From NCBI GenBank assembly GCA_965243285.1, contig OZ251537.1, positions 744,001-808,000 of the forward strand: a stretch of 64,000 bases of DNA. Direction: 5' to 3'. The notes beneath the pieces are model-generated. The model was not told the DNA's origin and did not search any database. It saw only the letters and a program-made list of their open reading frames with translations. The position numbers and the translations under genes were made by a program. Source of the DNA: JAHRAW01 sp965243285. GTDB taxonomy: Bacteria > Pseudomonadota > Gammaproteobacteria > Arenicellales > Poriferihabitantaceae. Of the stretch, positions 51,426 to 61,040 are shown in pieces (position 1 is the stretch's first letter; each line of letters opens with the position of its first letter).

Positions 51426-51944
51426 ATGAAACACCTTAAATCCGCCCGCTGCCCCAGCCCTATCGGCGAGCTGACGCTGTTAGTCGATGGTGACGACAAT
51501 TTATGTTATTTGGATTTTGCCGACAACGCGGCGCGCCAGAAAAAACTGCTGACCGCCCGCTACGGCGCTTTTTCCATCGCCGCAGCGGATTTAAACCCAG
51601 TGCGCGAGCGGGTAACGCGCTATTTCGCCGGCCAATGGGACGCCTTCGCGGCGCAGCCGCTGTGCACCGATGGCAGTGATTTTCAGCGCGCGGTATGGCG
51701 TGGCTTGCACATCATCCGCACCGGTAAGACGCTTTCTTATGTGAAACTGGCGCGCCTCATTCGCCGCCCCAATGCGGCGCGCGCCGTCGCCGCGGCCTGC
51801 GCGCGCAATCCCATCGCCATCGTCATCCCGTGCCACCGCGTTATCGGCGCCGATGGCGCCTTGCGCGGCTACGCCGGCGGCACGGCGCGCAAATCTTGGC
51901 TGCTCACCCACGAAGGCTACCCCTTCCTCCGCCAATCGCCCTAA
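51426..51944 (+). CDS. ogt: Methylated-DNA-protein cysteine methyltransferase
   Basis: Suicide repair protein for O6-methylguanine. 172 aa. C-terminal ATase domain: FQRAVWRGLHIIRTGKTLSY, helix-turn-helix region with Arg finger (RRPNAARAVAAACARNP), and active-site IPCHRVIG with Cys136. N-terminal domain short, as in Ogt/MGMT rather than Ada. No adaptive-response regulator adjacent. Confidence 0.93.
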   Translation: MKHLKSARCPSPIGELTLLVDGDDNLCYLDFADNAARQKKLLTARYGAFSIAAADLNPVRERVTRYFAGQWDAFAAQPLCTDGSDFQRAVWRGLHIIRTGKTLSYVKLARLIRRPNAARAVAAACARNPIAIVIPCHRVIGADGALRGYAGGTARKSWLLTHEGYPFLRQSP

Positions 51945-52012
51945 ACGGCAAGCGTCATCAGCCGCGCAGCCCGACAAACCCGAGCCGCCCGCCAGTCGAT
52001 ATAACCAGCGCC

Positions 52013-52249
52013 ATGCGCGTCGTCAAAACCCACCATAAAACCCTGGAATGGTTAGGCGTCGGCGTCGCCATCGTCTACTCGCTGCTCATCGCCGCCAATA
52101 TCGGTGCCGAATTCATCGGCTTTTCGCTGCTACTGCTGTCCGCCGCCTTGCTCGGCGTGTGGGCGCAATTATGCCGCCACCGCGGAATGTTGTTGTTGCA
52201 GATTTTCTACGCCGCCGCCGCCATCATCGGCATGGTGCGCTGGTTTTGA
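52013..52249 (+). CDS. Small three-helix membrane protein (78 aa), unknown
   Basis: After a short basic start (MRVVKTHHK) the protein is almost entirely hydrophobic, with three likely helices (GVGVAIVYSLLIAANIGAEF; SLLLLSAALLGVWAQL; LLQIFYAAAAIIGMVRWF). No family recognised with confidence. The ATG at 52013 is preferred over an antisense-like upstream extension into ogt. Confidence 0.55.
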   Translation: MRVVKTHHKTLEWLGVGVAIVYSLLIAANIGAEFIGFSLLLLSAALLGVWAQLCRHRGMLLLQIFYAAAAIIGMVRWF

Positions 52250-52404
52250 GCGCGGCCGGTCGATGCGCAGGCCGATTGGTAGGTCGATTCCATCGACTCA
52301 TTCAACTCATTCAACTCATTCGATTCCTTCGATTTCATCGACCAATTCCTGCGCTCGATTCATCCGCCACTATCGCCCACCATCATCCGCCGGCGTCTCG
52401 ACCG

Positions 52405-52491
52405 TGGTACCGAGGAGAGGACTTGAACCTCCACGGGGTTGCCCCCACTAGCACCTGAAGCTAGCGCGTCTACCGATTCCGCCACCTCGGC
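52405..52491 (-). tRNA. tRNA-Leu (anticodon CAG)
   Basis: 87-nt class II tRNA: acceptor GCCGAGG with CCTCGGT, anticodon stem CTAGC with loop TTCAGGT (CAG), long variable arm, T-arm GAGGTTCAAGTCCTC, encoded ACCA. Reads CUG, a heavily used Leu codon in this GC-rich window. Preceded on the plus strand by a CTCATTCAA microsatellite. Confidence 0.96.
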
Positions 52492-52589
52492 GCAGAAAAT
52501 GCACGCGGAATCTACCGATTAATTCCAGCGCTGTCAATTCACCACCCGCCCTCCGGCAGGATGCGACAAACCACAAAATGGAGTGCTAA

Positions 52590-52926
52590 ATGTACTTTTT
52601 TTATATCGATGAGTCTGGCTTTGATGCATGCGCGCTTTCTAAAAATCGGCAATCGCAATATGGATTTTAGAAATGTAGTTGAATATCCGTTTTTTGTTCC
52701 CAGCGAACTCTCGCCTGGCGTGCAATTGGCCGACCTCGTGGCCTACATTTTCTACCATACATTAAAGTACGCCAAAGCCGGCTACCCTTATTTGTTAGAA
52801 TTATTGCCCAACATTTCTCGGCATGCGCACCAGCCCGACAGGCTGGCCGGATTAAAAATATGGCCACAATCGTCTAAATTCGATGTCGTCTTCGCTGCCA
52901 TCCAAAACCGCGTGAACAAAGACTAA
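52590..52926 (+). pseudogene. DUF3800 gene remnant with internal deletion and frameshift
   Basis: ATG 52590 with GGAG upstream begins MYFFYIDESGFDA, the classical DUF3800 N-terminus, but the frame stops after 26 codons. A second frame (to 52926) carries the family's C-terminal part, SPGVQLADLVAYIFYHTLKYAKAG. Intact members are usually over 200 aa, so the middle has been deleted. DUF3800 proteins are RNase H-like and often ride on mobile or defence islands. Confidence 0.75.
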
Positions 52927-53243
52927 CCAGTGAGAATGAAGCGGGGGTAAAACGAGGAGAATAAAGAGGGGGGTGAAGTTAGTCTGGGCGAACCATATCG
53001 AGCTCATCAAGAGCACCCGACTAATTGGGATTATTTACCGCTATATTGATATTGTCAAGGGTTGTTTTTGATTAATTCGGGTTATGTCGGGTTATTTCGT
53101 TAATTTTAGGCGCCCTTTCGACCAAAATCCCCCCGCATAAACCGCTTACCTATACGAGCGTGGCATAAACATTAATCGTGCTCGGGGTGTAAAATGTAGT
53201 CTGCGCTTAAAGTTACGCTTATTTTCAATCACCTTTCACCCCC
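52927..53243. other. Intergenic, AT-rich upstream region of prfB
   Basis: No gene. AT-rich, with a short TTCGGGTTATGTCGGGTTATTTCG repeat-like stretch (about 53075-53100) and a weak -10-like TAAAAT near 53190. It must hold the prfB-lysS promoter; exact position not determined. Confidence 0.4.
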
Positions 53244-54342
53244 ATGGAAAATTTCAACGAGGTGCTGGAATCTCTGCGTTCGTCGGCGCAGCGGGTGGCG
53301 GCGCTCAGGGGGTTTCTTTGACTATGCCGACAAAAAGGAACGCTTGGAGGAAGTAGCCCTGCGGCTCGAAGACCCGGCGGTGTGGCAGCGCGCCGATGAG
53401 GCGCAGGCGTTGGGGCGGGAGCGGGCGCGGCTGCAAGACACGGTGCACGGCTTGGATGACTTGACGCGTCGCATCGACGATTGTCTGGAGTTGCTGGAGT
53501 TGGCGCGCGCCGAGGGCGAGCAGGGCGCGCTCGCCGACCTCGAAAGCGAGGCGGAGGCGGTGGCGGCGGCGGCGGGCAAGATGGAATTTCGGCGCATGTT
53601 CAGCGGCGAGGCCGACGCCTGCAACACTTTTGTCGACATCCAATCCGGCTCCGGCGGCACCGAAGCGCAACATTGGGCGGAAATGCTGCTGCGGATGTAC
53701 TTGCGATGGGGCGAGGCGCACGGCTATCGCATCGAGGTGGCGGCAAAATCGCCCGGCGATGTCGCCGGCATCAAAAGCGCCACCATCAAAATGCACGGCG
53801 AATTCGCCTATGGCCACATGCGCACCGAAAGCGGCGTGCATCGCTTGGTGCGCAAGAGCCCGTTCGATTCCGGCAACCGTCGCCACACCTCCTTCGCCTC
53901 GGTGTATGTGTATCCAGAAATTGACGATAGTTTCGCCATCGAGGTAAACCCGGCCGAATTGCGCGTCGATACCTATCGCGCCAGCGGCGCCGGCGGGCAG
54001 CATGTCAACCGCACCGATTCGGCGGTGCGCATCACCCATCTGCCGTCCGGCATCGTCGCGCAATGCCAAAATGATCGCTCGCAACACCGCAATCGCGCCG
54101 AAGCCATGGCCATGCTGAAATCAAAATTATTCGAAGCCGAGATGAAAAAGCGCCGCGAACGCCAGCAGAGCGAGGAAGACAGCAAGGCCAGCATCGGCTG
54201 GGGCAGCCAAATTCGCTCCTATGTGCTGGATCAATCGCGCATCAAAGATTTGCGCACCGGGGTCGAGAGCGGCAACACCCAAGCAGTTTTGGACGGCGCC
54301 CTTATGCCCTTTATCGAAGCGAGCCTAAAGGCTGGTCTCTGA
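53244..54342 (+). CDS. prfB: Peptide chain release factor 2 (programmed frameshift)
   Basis: Releases peptides at UGA and UAA. The gene is in two frames: ATG 53244 for 25 codons to an in-frame TGA at 53319, then a +1 shift continues from GAC 53320 to 54342. The combined protein is 365 aa, the same as E. coli RF2. Domain 3 has GGQ in ASGAGGQHVNRTDSAVRI, and codon recognition SPF lies in RKSPFDSGNRRH. lysS follows, as in most bacteria. Confidence 0.95.
53307..53322 (+). promoter_or_regulatory. RF2 autoregulatory +1 frameshift site
   Basis: AGGGGG TTT CTT TGA C: an internal Shine-Dalgarno-like AGGGGG, slippery CTT and weak UGA-C stop. When RF2 is scarce, ribosomes slip +1 past the UGA and make RF2. 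The layout matches E. coli (AGGGGG TAT CTT TGA C) with one changed codon. Confidence 0.96.
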
Positions 54343-54421
54343 GCCATCGCCACCCGCCCGCCGCCACCCGCCCGCCACCTTAGAGCGCCGTTTTAAGTTT
54401 ATGAACCGACCCGCTTAGCCG

Positions 54422-55903
54422 ATGATCGACGACAACGAACAACGCCGCTTGCGACGCGAGAAACTCGCGGCGTTGCGCGCCCAGGGCGAGGCCTATCCCA
54501 ACGACTTCCGGCGCGACTCTCTGGCCGCGGATTTGCTTAGCGCATTCCCCGATGCGGCGGCGCTGGGGGACCAACCACAGCGCGTTGCAGTGGCCGGGCG
54601 GCTGGTGTCGCAACGCCTGATGGGCAAAGTGTGCTTCGCCCACCTCCAAGATATGAGCGGCCGCATCCAGTTGTTTTGCCGCGCCAGCGCACTGCCCGAT
54701 GGCGTGTATGAGGCGGTCAAACAATACGACATCGGCGACATCATCGGCGCCCACGGCGAGTTGTTCTACACCAAAACCGGCGAACTCAGCGTGCGCGTCG
54801 ATGCCATTCGCCTGCTGACCAAATCCCTGCGCCCGCTGCCGGAAAAACACCACGGTTTAGCCGACGCCGAGATCAAATATCGCCAGCGTTATCTGGATTT
54901 GATCATGAGCGCCACCACCCGCCGCACCTTTCGCATCCGCGCCGAGGTGATGCGCGGCATGCGCGAATTTCTCGCCGCGCGCGGCTTTCTCGAGGTGGAA
55001 ACACCGATGATGCACCCCATCCCCGGCGGCGCGACGGCGCGCCCCTTTGCCACCCATCACAACGCCCTCGACATGCCGCTGTTTTTGCGCGTCGCCCCGG
55101 AGTTATATCTAAAAAGACTGGTGGTCGGCGGTTTCGAGCGCGTGTTCGAGATAAACCGCAATTTTCGCAACGAGGGTGTCAGCACCCGCCACAACCCCGA
55201 ATTCACCATGCTGGAATTTTATTGGGCGTATGCCGATTACCGCGCCATGATGGATTTGACCGAAGACATGCTGTGCAGTTTATGTCGCGCCACCAGCGGC
55301 GCTTTGCGCATCGACTATCAAGGGCAAGCGTTAGATTTTACGCCGCCCTTTGCGCGCATGACCTTGCTCGAATCCATCCTACATCACCATCCGAAAATCA
55401 CCGCGCAGCAACTCGAACAGCGCCCATCACTGGTGAAATTGGCGCAGCAACACCACATTAAATTCACCGCCGATGATGGTATCGGCAAACTGCAACTGGC
55501 GTTGTTCGAAAAAACCGTGGAAGATCAATTAATCGCCCCCACCTTCATCACCGAATACCCGGTGGAAGTATCGCCGCTGTCTCGTCGCAACGATAGCCAA
55601 CCGGAAATCAGCGACCGCTTCGAATTATTCATCGCCGGCCGCGAAATCGCCAACGGCTTCTCCGAACTAAACGACCCCGAAGACCAAGCGGCGCGCTTCC
55701 GCCGCCAACTCGCCGCGGCCGCGGCCGGCGATGACGAAGCCATGCATTTCGATGCCGACTACATCCGCGCCTTAGAATACGGCATGCCGCCCACCGCCGG
55801 CGAAGGCATCGGCATCGACCGCCTCGTCATGCTATTAACCGACAGCCCCTCCATCCGCGATGTATTGCTATTCCCCCACATGCGCCGCGAAAATTTAGAT
55901 TAG
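54422..55903 (+). CDS. lysS: Lysyl-tRNA synthetase, class II
   Basis: 493 aa. An N-terminal OB-fold anticodon domain is followed by class II motifs: motif 1 FLAARGFLEVETPMMHPIPGG, motif 2 FRNEGVSTRHNPEFTMLEFY, and motif 3 GEGIGIDRLVML. Normal length and order. Starts 79 bases after prfB, behind a CGCCACCCGCC tandem. Confidence 0.97.
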   Translation: MIDDNEQRRLRREKLAALRAQGEAYPNDFRRDSLAADLLSAFPDAAALGDQPQRVAVAGRLVSQRLMGKVCFAHLQDMSGRIQLFCRASALPDGVYEAVKQYDIGDIIGAHGELFYTKTGELSVRVDAIRLLTKSLRPLPEKHHGLADAEIKYRQRYLDLIMSATTRRTFRIRAEVMRGMREFLAARGFLEVETPMMHPIPGGATARPFATHHNALDMPLFLRVAPELYLKRLVVGGFERVFEINRNFRNEGVSTRHNPEFTMLEFYWAYADYRAMMDLTEDMLCSLCRATSGALRIDYQGQALDFTPPFARMTLLESILHHHPKITAQQLEQRPSLVKLAQQHHIKFTADDGIGKLQLALFEKTVEDQLIAPTFITEYPVEVSPLSRRNDSQPEISDRFELFIAGREIANGFSELNDPEDQAARFRRQLAAAAAGDDEAMHFDADYIRALEYGMPPTAGEGIGIDRLVMLLTDSPSIRDVLLFPHMRRENLD

Positions 55904-56045
55904 GCGCCACCTCATCGCCGTAGCGTGCATTGCCATCATTAACACGGTCGCCATTGAAATGGTATTAATTAACACTATGCTAATTAAAATATCGCTACCT
56001 CCGCGCCATGCTGCAAAATAACATCACACCGCGCATAAACCCCCG

Positions 56046-57293
56046 ATGAAATTACCGTTGGAGTTTTTTATCGGCTGGCGTTACACCCGCGCGCAGCGGG
56101 GCAATCAGTTTATTTCGTTTATCTCCATGACCTCTATGGCCGGGGTGGCGTTGGGGGTGTGGGCGTTGATTACGGTGATGTCGATTATGAACGGCTTTCA
56201 TCAAGATTTGCGCGATCGAATTTTGTTCGTGGTATCGCATGTAACGCTGAGCGGCTACGATGGCTTGCTGGACAATTGGCAAGCCACATCGAGCGCCGTC
56301 GCTGCGCACCGCCAAGTGCAAGCCACGGCGCCGTATATTTTGGGGCAGGGCATGTTGACCAAAGGCGGCGTCGCCACCGGGGCGTTGATTCGCGGCATCT
56401 CCCCAGCCCATGAGGGCGAAGTGTCGGCGCTGTTGCAACACATTGTCGAAGGCGATGCGGCGGCGTTGAAATCCGGCGAGTTCGGCCTCATCCTCGGCGC
56501 TTCTTTGGCGCGCGCATTGGGCGTGGACTTGGGCGAGCGCGTCACCTTAATCGCCCCCAAGGGCCGGGTAACGCCGGCCGGTTTGTTGCCGCGTTTGAAG
56601 CGCTTCACCGTGGTCGGCTTGTTTCGCATCGACATGCAGCCTTATGACAACGGCATCGCCCTCATCCATATGGATGATGCGGCGCGGGTGTTCGGGTTAG
56701 CCGATGCGGTCAGCGGGCTGCGCATAAAATTGCGCGATGTGGAGCGCTCCCGCGAAGTACGCCGCCAATTAAACGCGCAATTCGACGGCGCCTACGCCAT
56801 GCGCGACTGGACTATGGAACACGCCAATTTTTTTCGCGCTTTGGAGATCGAAAAACGCGTCGTCTTTATCGTGTTGTTGCTCATCATCGCGGTGGCGGCG
56901 TTCAACATCGTGTCCACGCTGGTGATGATCGTCACCGACAAACAATCCGACATCGCCATTTTACGAACCTTGGGGCTAAGCCCATCCGGGGTGATGCAAA
57001 TTTTTATGGTGCAAGGCACCGTCATCGGCGTGGTGGGCACGGTGGTAGGCGGCGCGTTGGGGGTGCTCACGGCGATTAATGTGGATACCTTAATTCCGGC
57101 GCTGGAGAATTTTTTCAACACCGAATTATTTCCGGTGGATGTTTATGTGATTACCGATTTTCCGGCGCAAATGCGCTGGGCGGATGTGGTGCGCATCATC
57201 TGCGCGGCGTTGCTGATGAGTTTCTTCGCTACTTTGTATCCGGCCTGGCGCGCCTCCCGCGTGCTGCCCGCCGACGCGCTGCGCCACGAATGA
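56046..57293 (+). CDS. lolC: Lipoprotein-releasing ABC permease LolC/LolE family
   Basis: Inner-membrane subunit that hands outer-membrane lipoproteins to LolA. 415 aa with four helices: one near 25-48 (ISMTSMAGVALGVWALITVMSI), a large periplasmic domain, and three C-terminal helices (about 272-400). LolC/E signatures RGNQFISFIS, DLRDRILFVVSHV and IAILRTLGLSP. Only one such permease is next to lolD here, so it may work as a LolF-type homodimer; a second gene elsewhere cannot be excluded. Confidence 0.92.
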   Translation: MKLPLEFFIGWRYTRAQRGNQFISFISMTSMAGVALGVWALITVMSIMNGFHQDLRDRILFVVSHVTLSGYDGLLDNWQATSSAVAAHRQVQATAPYILGQGMLTKGGVATGALIRGISPAHEGEVSALLQHIVEGDAAALKSGEFGLILGASLARALGVDLGERVTLIAPKGRVTPAGLLPRLKRFTVVGLFRIDMQPYDNGIALIHMDDAARVFGLADAVSGLRIKLRDVERSREVRRQLNAQFDGAYAMRDWTMEHANFFRALEIEKRVVFIVLLLIIAVAAFNIVSTLVMIVTDKQSDIAILRTLGLSPSGVMQIFMVQGTVIGVVGTVVGGALGVLTAINVDTLIPALENFFNTELFPVDVYVITDFPAQMRWADVVRIICAALLMSFFATLYPAWRASRVLPADALRHE

Positions 57294-58039
57294 AGCCGCG
57301 CATGTACGACTTCGACCATAACCCGCCGACTCCCCCGGCACCGCCGGACTCGGCGCTGGAATGCCATGGGGTGTCGAAAATTTTCGCCCAAGGCCAGTTG
57401 CGCGTCGCGGCGCTGACCGACATCAACCTCAAAGTCGGCGGCGGCGAGCGCTTGGCCATCGTCGGCGCTTCGGGCTCGGGCAAATCCACCTTGCTGCATA
57501 TTCTCGGCGCTTTGGCGCAGCCATCCGCTGGCGTGGTGAAGGTGGCCGGGCAGGACATCAACCGCCTCAGCGCGCGCGCCGCCGGGGATTTACGCAACCG
57601 CGCGCTGGGTTTCGTCTATCAATTTCACCATTTGCTGATGGAATTCACGGCCCAGGAAAATGTCGCCATGGCGCTGTTGATTCGCCGCGTACCTCGCGCC
57701 GAGGCCCTGGCGCAAGCGGCCGATATTTTGGCGCGCGTCGGCCTTGGCCATCGCCTGGCCCACAAACCGGCCGAATTATCCGGCGGTGAACGCCAACGCG
57801 CCGCTGTCGCCCGCGCCATGGCAGCGCGCCCCACTTGCCTGTTAGCCGATGAACCCACTGGCAACCTCGACACCAAAACCGCCGCCGCCATCCACGATTT
57901 ACTGCTCGAACTCAACCAAACCTTCGGCACTAGTCTGGTGGTGGCGACGCATGATTCAAACTTGGCGCGCAAACTCGGCCGCATCGTCACCATGGTGGAT
58001 GGTGCCATCGCCGAAACCGCTAACGCCGCATCCTTATGA
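57290..58039 (+). CDS. lolD: Lipoprotein-releasing ATP-binding protein LolD
   Basis: ATPase of the Lol system, 249 aa. Walker A GASGSGKST, LolD-type FVYQFHHLLMEFTAQENVAM, signature LSGGERQRAAVARAM, and Walker B LLADEPTGNLD. Starts in a 4-base overlap with the permease stop. N-terminus has a short Pro-rich extra segment (PPTPPAPP). Its 3' end overlaps the convergent aat gene by 6 bases. Confidence 0.95.
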   Translation: MKPRMYDFDHNPPTPPAPPDSALECHGVSKIFAQGQLRVAALTDINLKVGGGERLAIVGASGSGKSTLLHILGALAQPSAGVVKVAGQDINRLSARAAGDLRNRALGFVYQFHHLLMEFTAQENVAMALLIRRVPRAEALAQAADILARVGLGHRLAHKPAELSGGERQRAAVARAMAARPTCLLADEPTGNLDTKTAAAIHDLLLELNQTFGTSLVVATHDSNLARKLGRIVTMVDGAIAETANAASL

Positions 58040-58726
58040 TGACTCCCGCCAAGGGCCGGCTTTGCCGGGTAAGTCGATGGCGGCTTGCAAATGCTGGATG
58101 AATTCGCTACGGGGGATTTCTTCGGCGCCGAGGCTGGTCAAATGCGCCGAGCGCACCTGGCAGTCGATGAGGCGAAAATCCCATGTCAGCAACTGCGCGA
58201 CCAACATCGCCAGCGCCGCTTTCGAGGCATCGGTAGCGCGGCTGAACATACTCTCGCCGAAAAACACGCCGCCGATGGCGATACCGTACAACCCGCCGAC
58301 CAAGCGCTGGCCTTGCCATATTTCCGCGCTATGGGCGATGCCGGCGCGATGCAAGCCGCAGTAGGCGCTTCGCATCTCGGCGGTCAGCCAGGTGCCGCCG
58401 ACGCGCCGCGCCGCGCACTGCGCAATCACGCGGTCGAAGGCGACATCCAGGGTAAATTCGAAACCTTGCCGCCGAATGGATTTACCTAAACTACGCGCGG
58501 CGCGGAAGCGGCGCGGAAAAATCACCGTACGCGGGTCCGGCGACCACCACAACATGGGCAACCCGGCCACCGGCCACGGAAATATGCCGCGCCGATAGGC
58601 CGCCACCAACCGCGCCGCGCTCAAATCCCCGCCCACCGCCAGCAAGCCTTCCGCAGTCGCGCACGCCAGCGGCGGGAAATCGTCGTTAGGCGCATTGGCG
58701 GCGAGAAACTGCCGATTTTTAAGCAT
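58034..58726 (-). CDS. aat: Leucyl/phenylalanyl-tRNA-protein transferase
   Basis: Adds Leu or Phe to N-terminal Lys/Arg of proteins, marking them for ClpAP (N-end rule). 230 aa. Blocks: FPPLACATAEGLLAVGGDLS, AYRRGIFPWP, LWWSPDPRTVIFP, GGTWLTAEMRSAY, SAEIWQGQRLVGGLYGIAIGGVFFGESMFS. Length normal. Convergent with lolD and divergent from tsaD. Confidence 0.95.
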   Translation of the reverse strand: MLKNRQFLAANAPNDDFPPLACATAEGLLAVGGDLSAARLVAAYRRGIFPWPVAGLPMLWWSPDPRTVIFPRRFRAARSLGKSIRRQGFEFTLDVAFDRVIAQCAARRVGGTWLTAEMRSAYCGLHRAGIAHSAEIWQGQRLVGGLYGIAIGGVFFGESMFSRATDASKAALAMLVAQLLTWDFRLIDCQVRSAHLTSLGAEEIPRSEFIQHLQAAIDLPGKAGPWRESS

Positions 58727-58805
58727 TTTATCGAGTGCTGCAACGGCGAATAATCATCATTATTATCGAGAAAAGCGCGCGCGGCGGGTGATGTAGAATA
58801 TTCCT

Positions 58806-59987
58806 ATGCGAGTTTTGGGTATCGAAACCTCTTGCGATGACACCGGCGTGGCGGTGTACGACAGCGTCGCCGGGGTGCTGGCGAATCGGTTAGCCACGCA
58901 GGTGGCGGTGCATTTGCCGTACGGCGGCGTGGTGCCGGAATTGGCGGCGCGCGACCACATTCGCACCTTGCTGCCGCTCATAGACCATGTATTAAGCGAG
59001 GCTTTTGCCTCGGCGCCGGCAGCCAAGCCGGACGCCATCGCCTATACCGCCGGGCCGGGGCTGGCCGGGGCGTTATTGGTGGGGGCCGCGGTGGGCAAGA
59101 GTTTGGCGCAATCTTGGGGCGTGCCGGCGGTGGGCGTGCATCATATGGAAGGGCATTTGTTGGCCACCATGCTGGCCGAGCGGGCGCCTGATTTTCCGCT
59201 GCTGGCGTTGCTGGTATCCGGCGGGCATACCATGTTGGTGCAGGCCGAGGCGGTGGGCGACTATCGAATTCTCGGCCAATCGGTGGACGATGCGGCCGGC
59301 GAAGCCTTCGATAAAACCGCCAAATTGCTGGGGTTGGGACCGGCGAGGGCTGCGATGCCCGGCGGCGAGGTCGGTGATGGGGCTGGTGGGGCGGGCAGCG
59401 GCGAGTCTGGCGATTCGGCCAATTTGGCCAATGCGGCTGATTTAGCCGACTTATCCGGCGGCTTTTCCGGCGGCGCCGCCATCGCCTGCGCCGCCCGGCA
59501 TGGTCGCGCCGAGCGCTTTGTGCTGCCACGCCCCATGACCAATCGCGCCGGCCTCGATTTCAGTTTCAGCGGGCTAAAAACCCAAGTGCGCGTGGTCGCC
59601 GGGCAAACCCGCCTCGACCGCCAAGCCATCGCCGATATTGCCCTCGCCTTCGAGACCGCGGTGGTGGAAACTTTGGTCATCAAATGCCAGCGCGCATTGC
59701 GCCAAACCGGCCGCCGCCGCTTGGTGGTGTCCGGCGGCGTCGGCGCCAACGCGCGGTTGCGCCTGCGCCTGCGTCAAGCCGCGGCCGCCTTGGGCGCCGA
59801 GGTGTTTTATCCGCCGCCCGAGTTGTGCACCGACAACGGCGCCATGATCGCCTACGCCGGCTACCGACGATTGATGATGGCGGCGCAGGCCGAATCGGGC
59901 GGTCACTCGAGCGGAAACTGCGCCGATAAATCCATCGACAACGGCGCCTTCGACATTCGCCCGCGCTGGAGCATCGAGGATATTTGA
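58806..59987 (+). CDS. tsaD: tRNA threonylcarbamoyladenosine transferase TsaD with loop insertion
   Basis: Catalytic subunit for t6A37 of tRNA. 393 aa, against about 335-340 usually. IETSCDDTGVAVYD N-terminus; metal-binding His in VGVHHMEGH (residues 112-117); LLVSGGHTMLV; nucleotide-binding VDDAAGEAFDKTAKLLGL; C-terminal VSGGVGANARLR and CTDNGAMIAYAG. Residues about 182-217 are a Gly/Ser/Asp/Ala-rich insertion (DSANLANAADLADLSGG) between the LLGL helix and FVLPRPM. It does not touch catalytic motifs. Confidence 0.95.
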   Translation: MRVLGIETSCDDTGVAVYDSVAGVLANRLATQVAVHLPYGGVVPELAARDHIRTLLPLIDHVLSEAFASAPAAKPDAIAYTAGPGLAGALLVGAAVGKSLAQSWGVPAVGVHHMEGHLLATMLAERAPDFPLLALLVSGGHTMLVQAEAVGDYRILGQSVDDAAGEAFDKTAKLLGLGPARAAMPGGEVGDGAGGAGSGESGDSANLANAADLADLSGGFSGGAAIACAARHGRAERFVLPRPMTNRAGLDFSFSGLKTQVRVVAGQTRLDRQAIADIALAFETAVVETLVIKCQRALRQTGRRRLVVSGGVGANARLRLRLRQAAAALGAEVFYPPPELCTDNGAMIAYAGYRRLMMAAQAESGGHSSGNCADKSIDNGAFDIRPRWSIEDI

Positions 59988-60047
59988 GCGATGGCCAAGG
60001 TGAATGGCAGCGGTTGATTGAGCGGTCAAAACGCCGCCATGGTCGGT

Positions 60048-60650
60048 TTACTGTTTACCCGCGGCGGCCAGTTTGCCCTCCTCACCGGCCGCCAAGCGGC
60101 GAAGATTGGCGCGATGTCGCCAGAATAATAGGGCGGCGATGGCGGTCGACATCACAAAATAACCAGGCCTCGGCAGCAACCACAACGCCAGCGGCGGCGC
60201 GGCGGCGGCGGCCAACAACGCGGCCACCGATGAATAACGAAACGCCAGCGCCGCGAGCAACCACACCCCGGCTAACGCCGCCAGTAAGGGGGCGCTGAGC
60301 GCGGCGAACACGCCGGCCGCGGTGGCCACGCCTTTGCCGCCGCGGAAACCGAAAAATAGCGGATAAAGATGGCCAAGAAAGGCGCCGCCGCCGACCGCGG
60401 CCAGGGTCACCGTATTGTCGCTCAGCGCGCTGGCCGCCAGCGTTGGCATGAAACCTTTGAGGGCGTCCCCGGCAAGGGTGATGGCGGCGGCTTTTTTACC
60501 GCCGAGGCGCAGCACATTGGTCGCCCCGGGATTTTTCGAGCCGCCGGCGCGCGGGTCTGGCAGGCGCATGGCGCGGCTGACCAAAACCGCGCTGGAAATG
60601 GAGCCGAACAAATACGCCAGCGGCGGCAACGCGATATCGAGCAACGACAT
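60048..60650 (-). CDS. plsY: Acyl-phosphate glycerol-3-phosphate acyltransferase PlsY
   Basis: Membrane enzyme making lysophosphatidate in the PlsX/PlsY pathway. 200 aa, with five helices. The three conserved loops are visible: YLFGSISSAVL, SKNPGATNVLRLGGKK and FGFRGGKGVATAAG. ATG 60650 chosen over an upstream TTG at 60665. It lies between tsaD and folB, a common cluster. Confidence 0.95.
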   Translation of the reverse strand: MSLLDIALPPLAYLFGSISSAVLVSRAMRLPDPRAGGSKNPGATNVLRLGGKKAAAITLAGDALKGFMPTLAASALSDNTVTLAAVGGGAFLGHLYPLFFGFRGGKGVATAAGVFAALSAPLLAALAGVWLLAALAFRYSSVAALLAAAAAPPLALWLLPRPGYFVMSTAIAALLFWRHRANLRRLAAGEEGKLAAAGKQ

Positions 60651-61040
60651 ATTAACAACACGCAATTTTGTGGGGTTATTGGCGCTAACGGGAGGTTGCG
60701 CGCTTAAAATTGGCTGCCGAATCAGGCAACGAGCAGCCGACGGCGGGGGTTATCCGAACTGGCAGGCGGGAATCGGGGCGATAACCGGCGAAAATTCCAT
60801 GCGCCTATTATCGGCGTAATCCACCAGCGTGAGCCTTGGATTTGATGTTGAATTTGCTTCAATAATGCGACTTGTGCATTAAGTACCGCGTGAATATCGC
60901 ATCAATATCGCCTTTTAATCGCGCTATATTGGCCGGCGGGGGCATAAAATCCACCGCCGACTTCGCCTGCCGACATCGCCCAACCGCATGGCTGAAATCC
61001 ACCGCCAAACCGCCCCATCAACCACCGATACTCAATACTC
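60651..61040. other. Divergent intergenic region plsY/folB
   Basis: No gene seen. Holds both promoters; a TATATT box near 60932 ahead of folB is a possible -10 without a clear -35. No repeat element. Confidence 0.35.
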
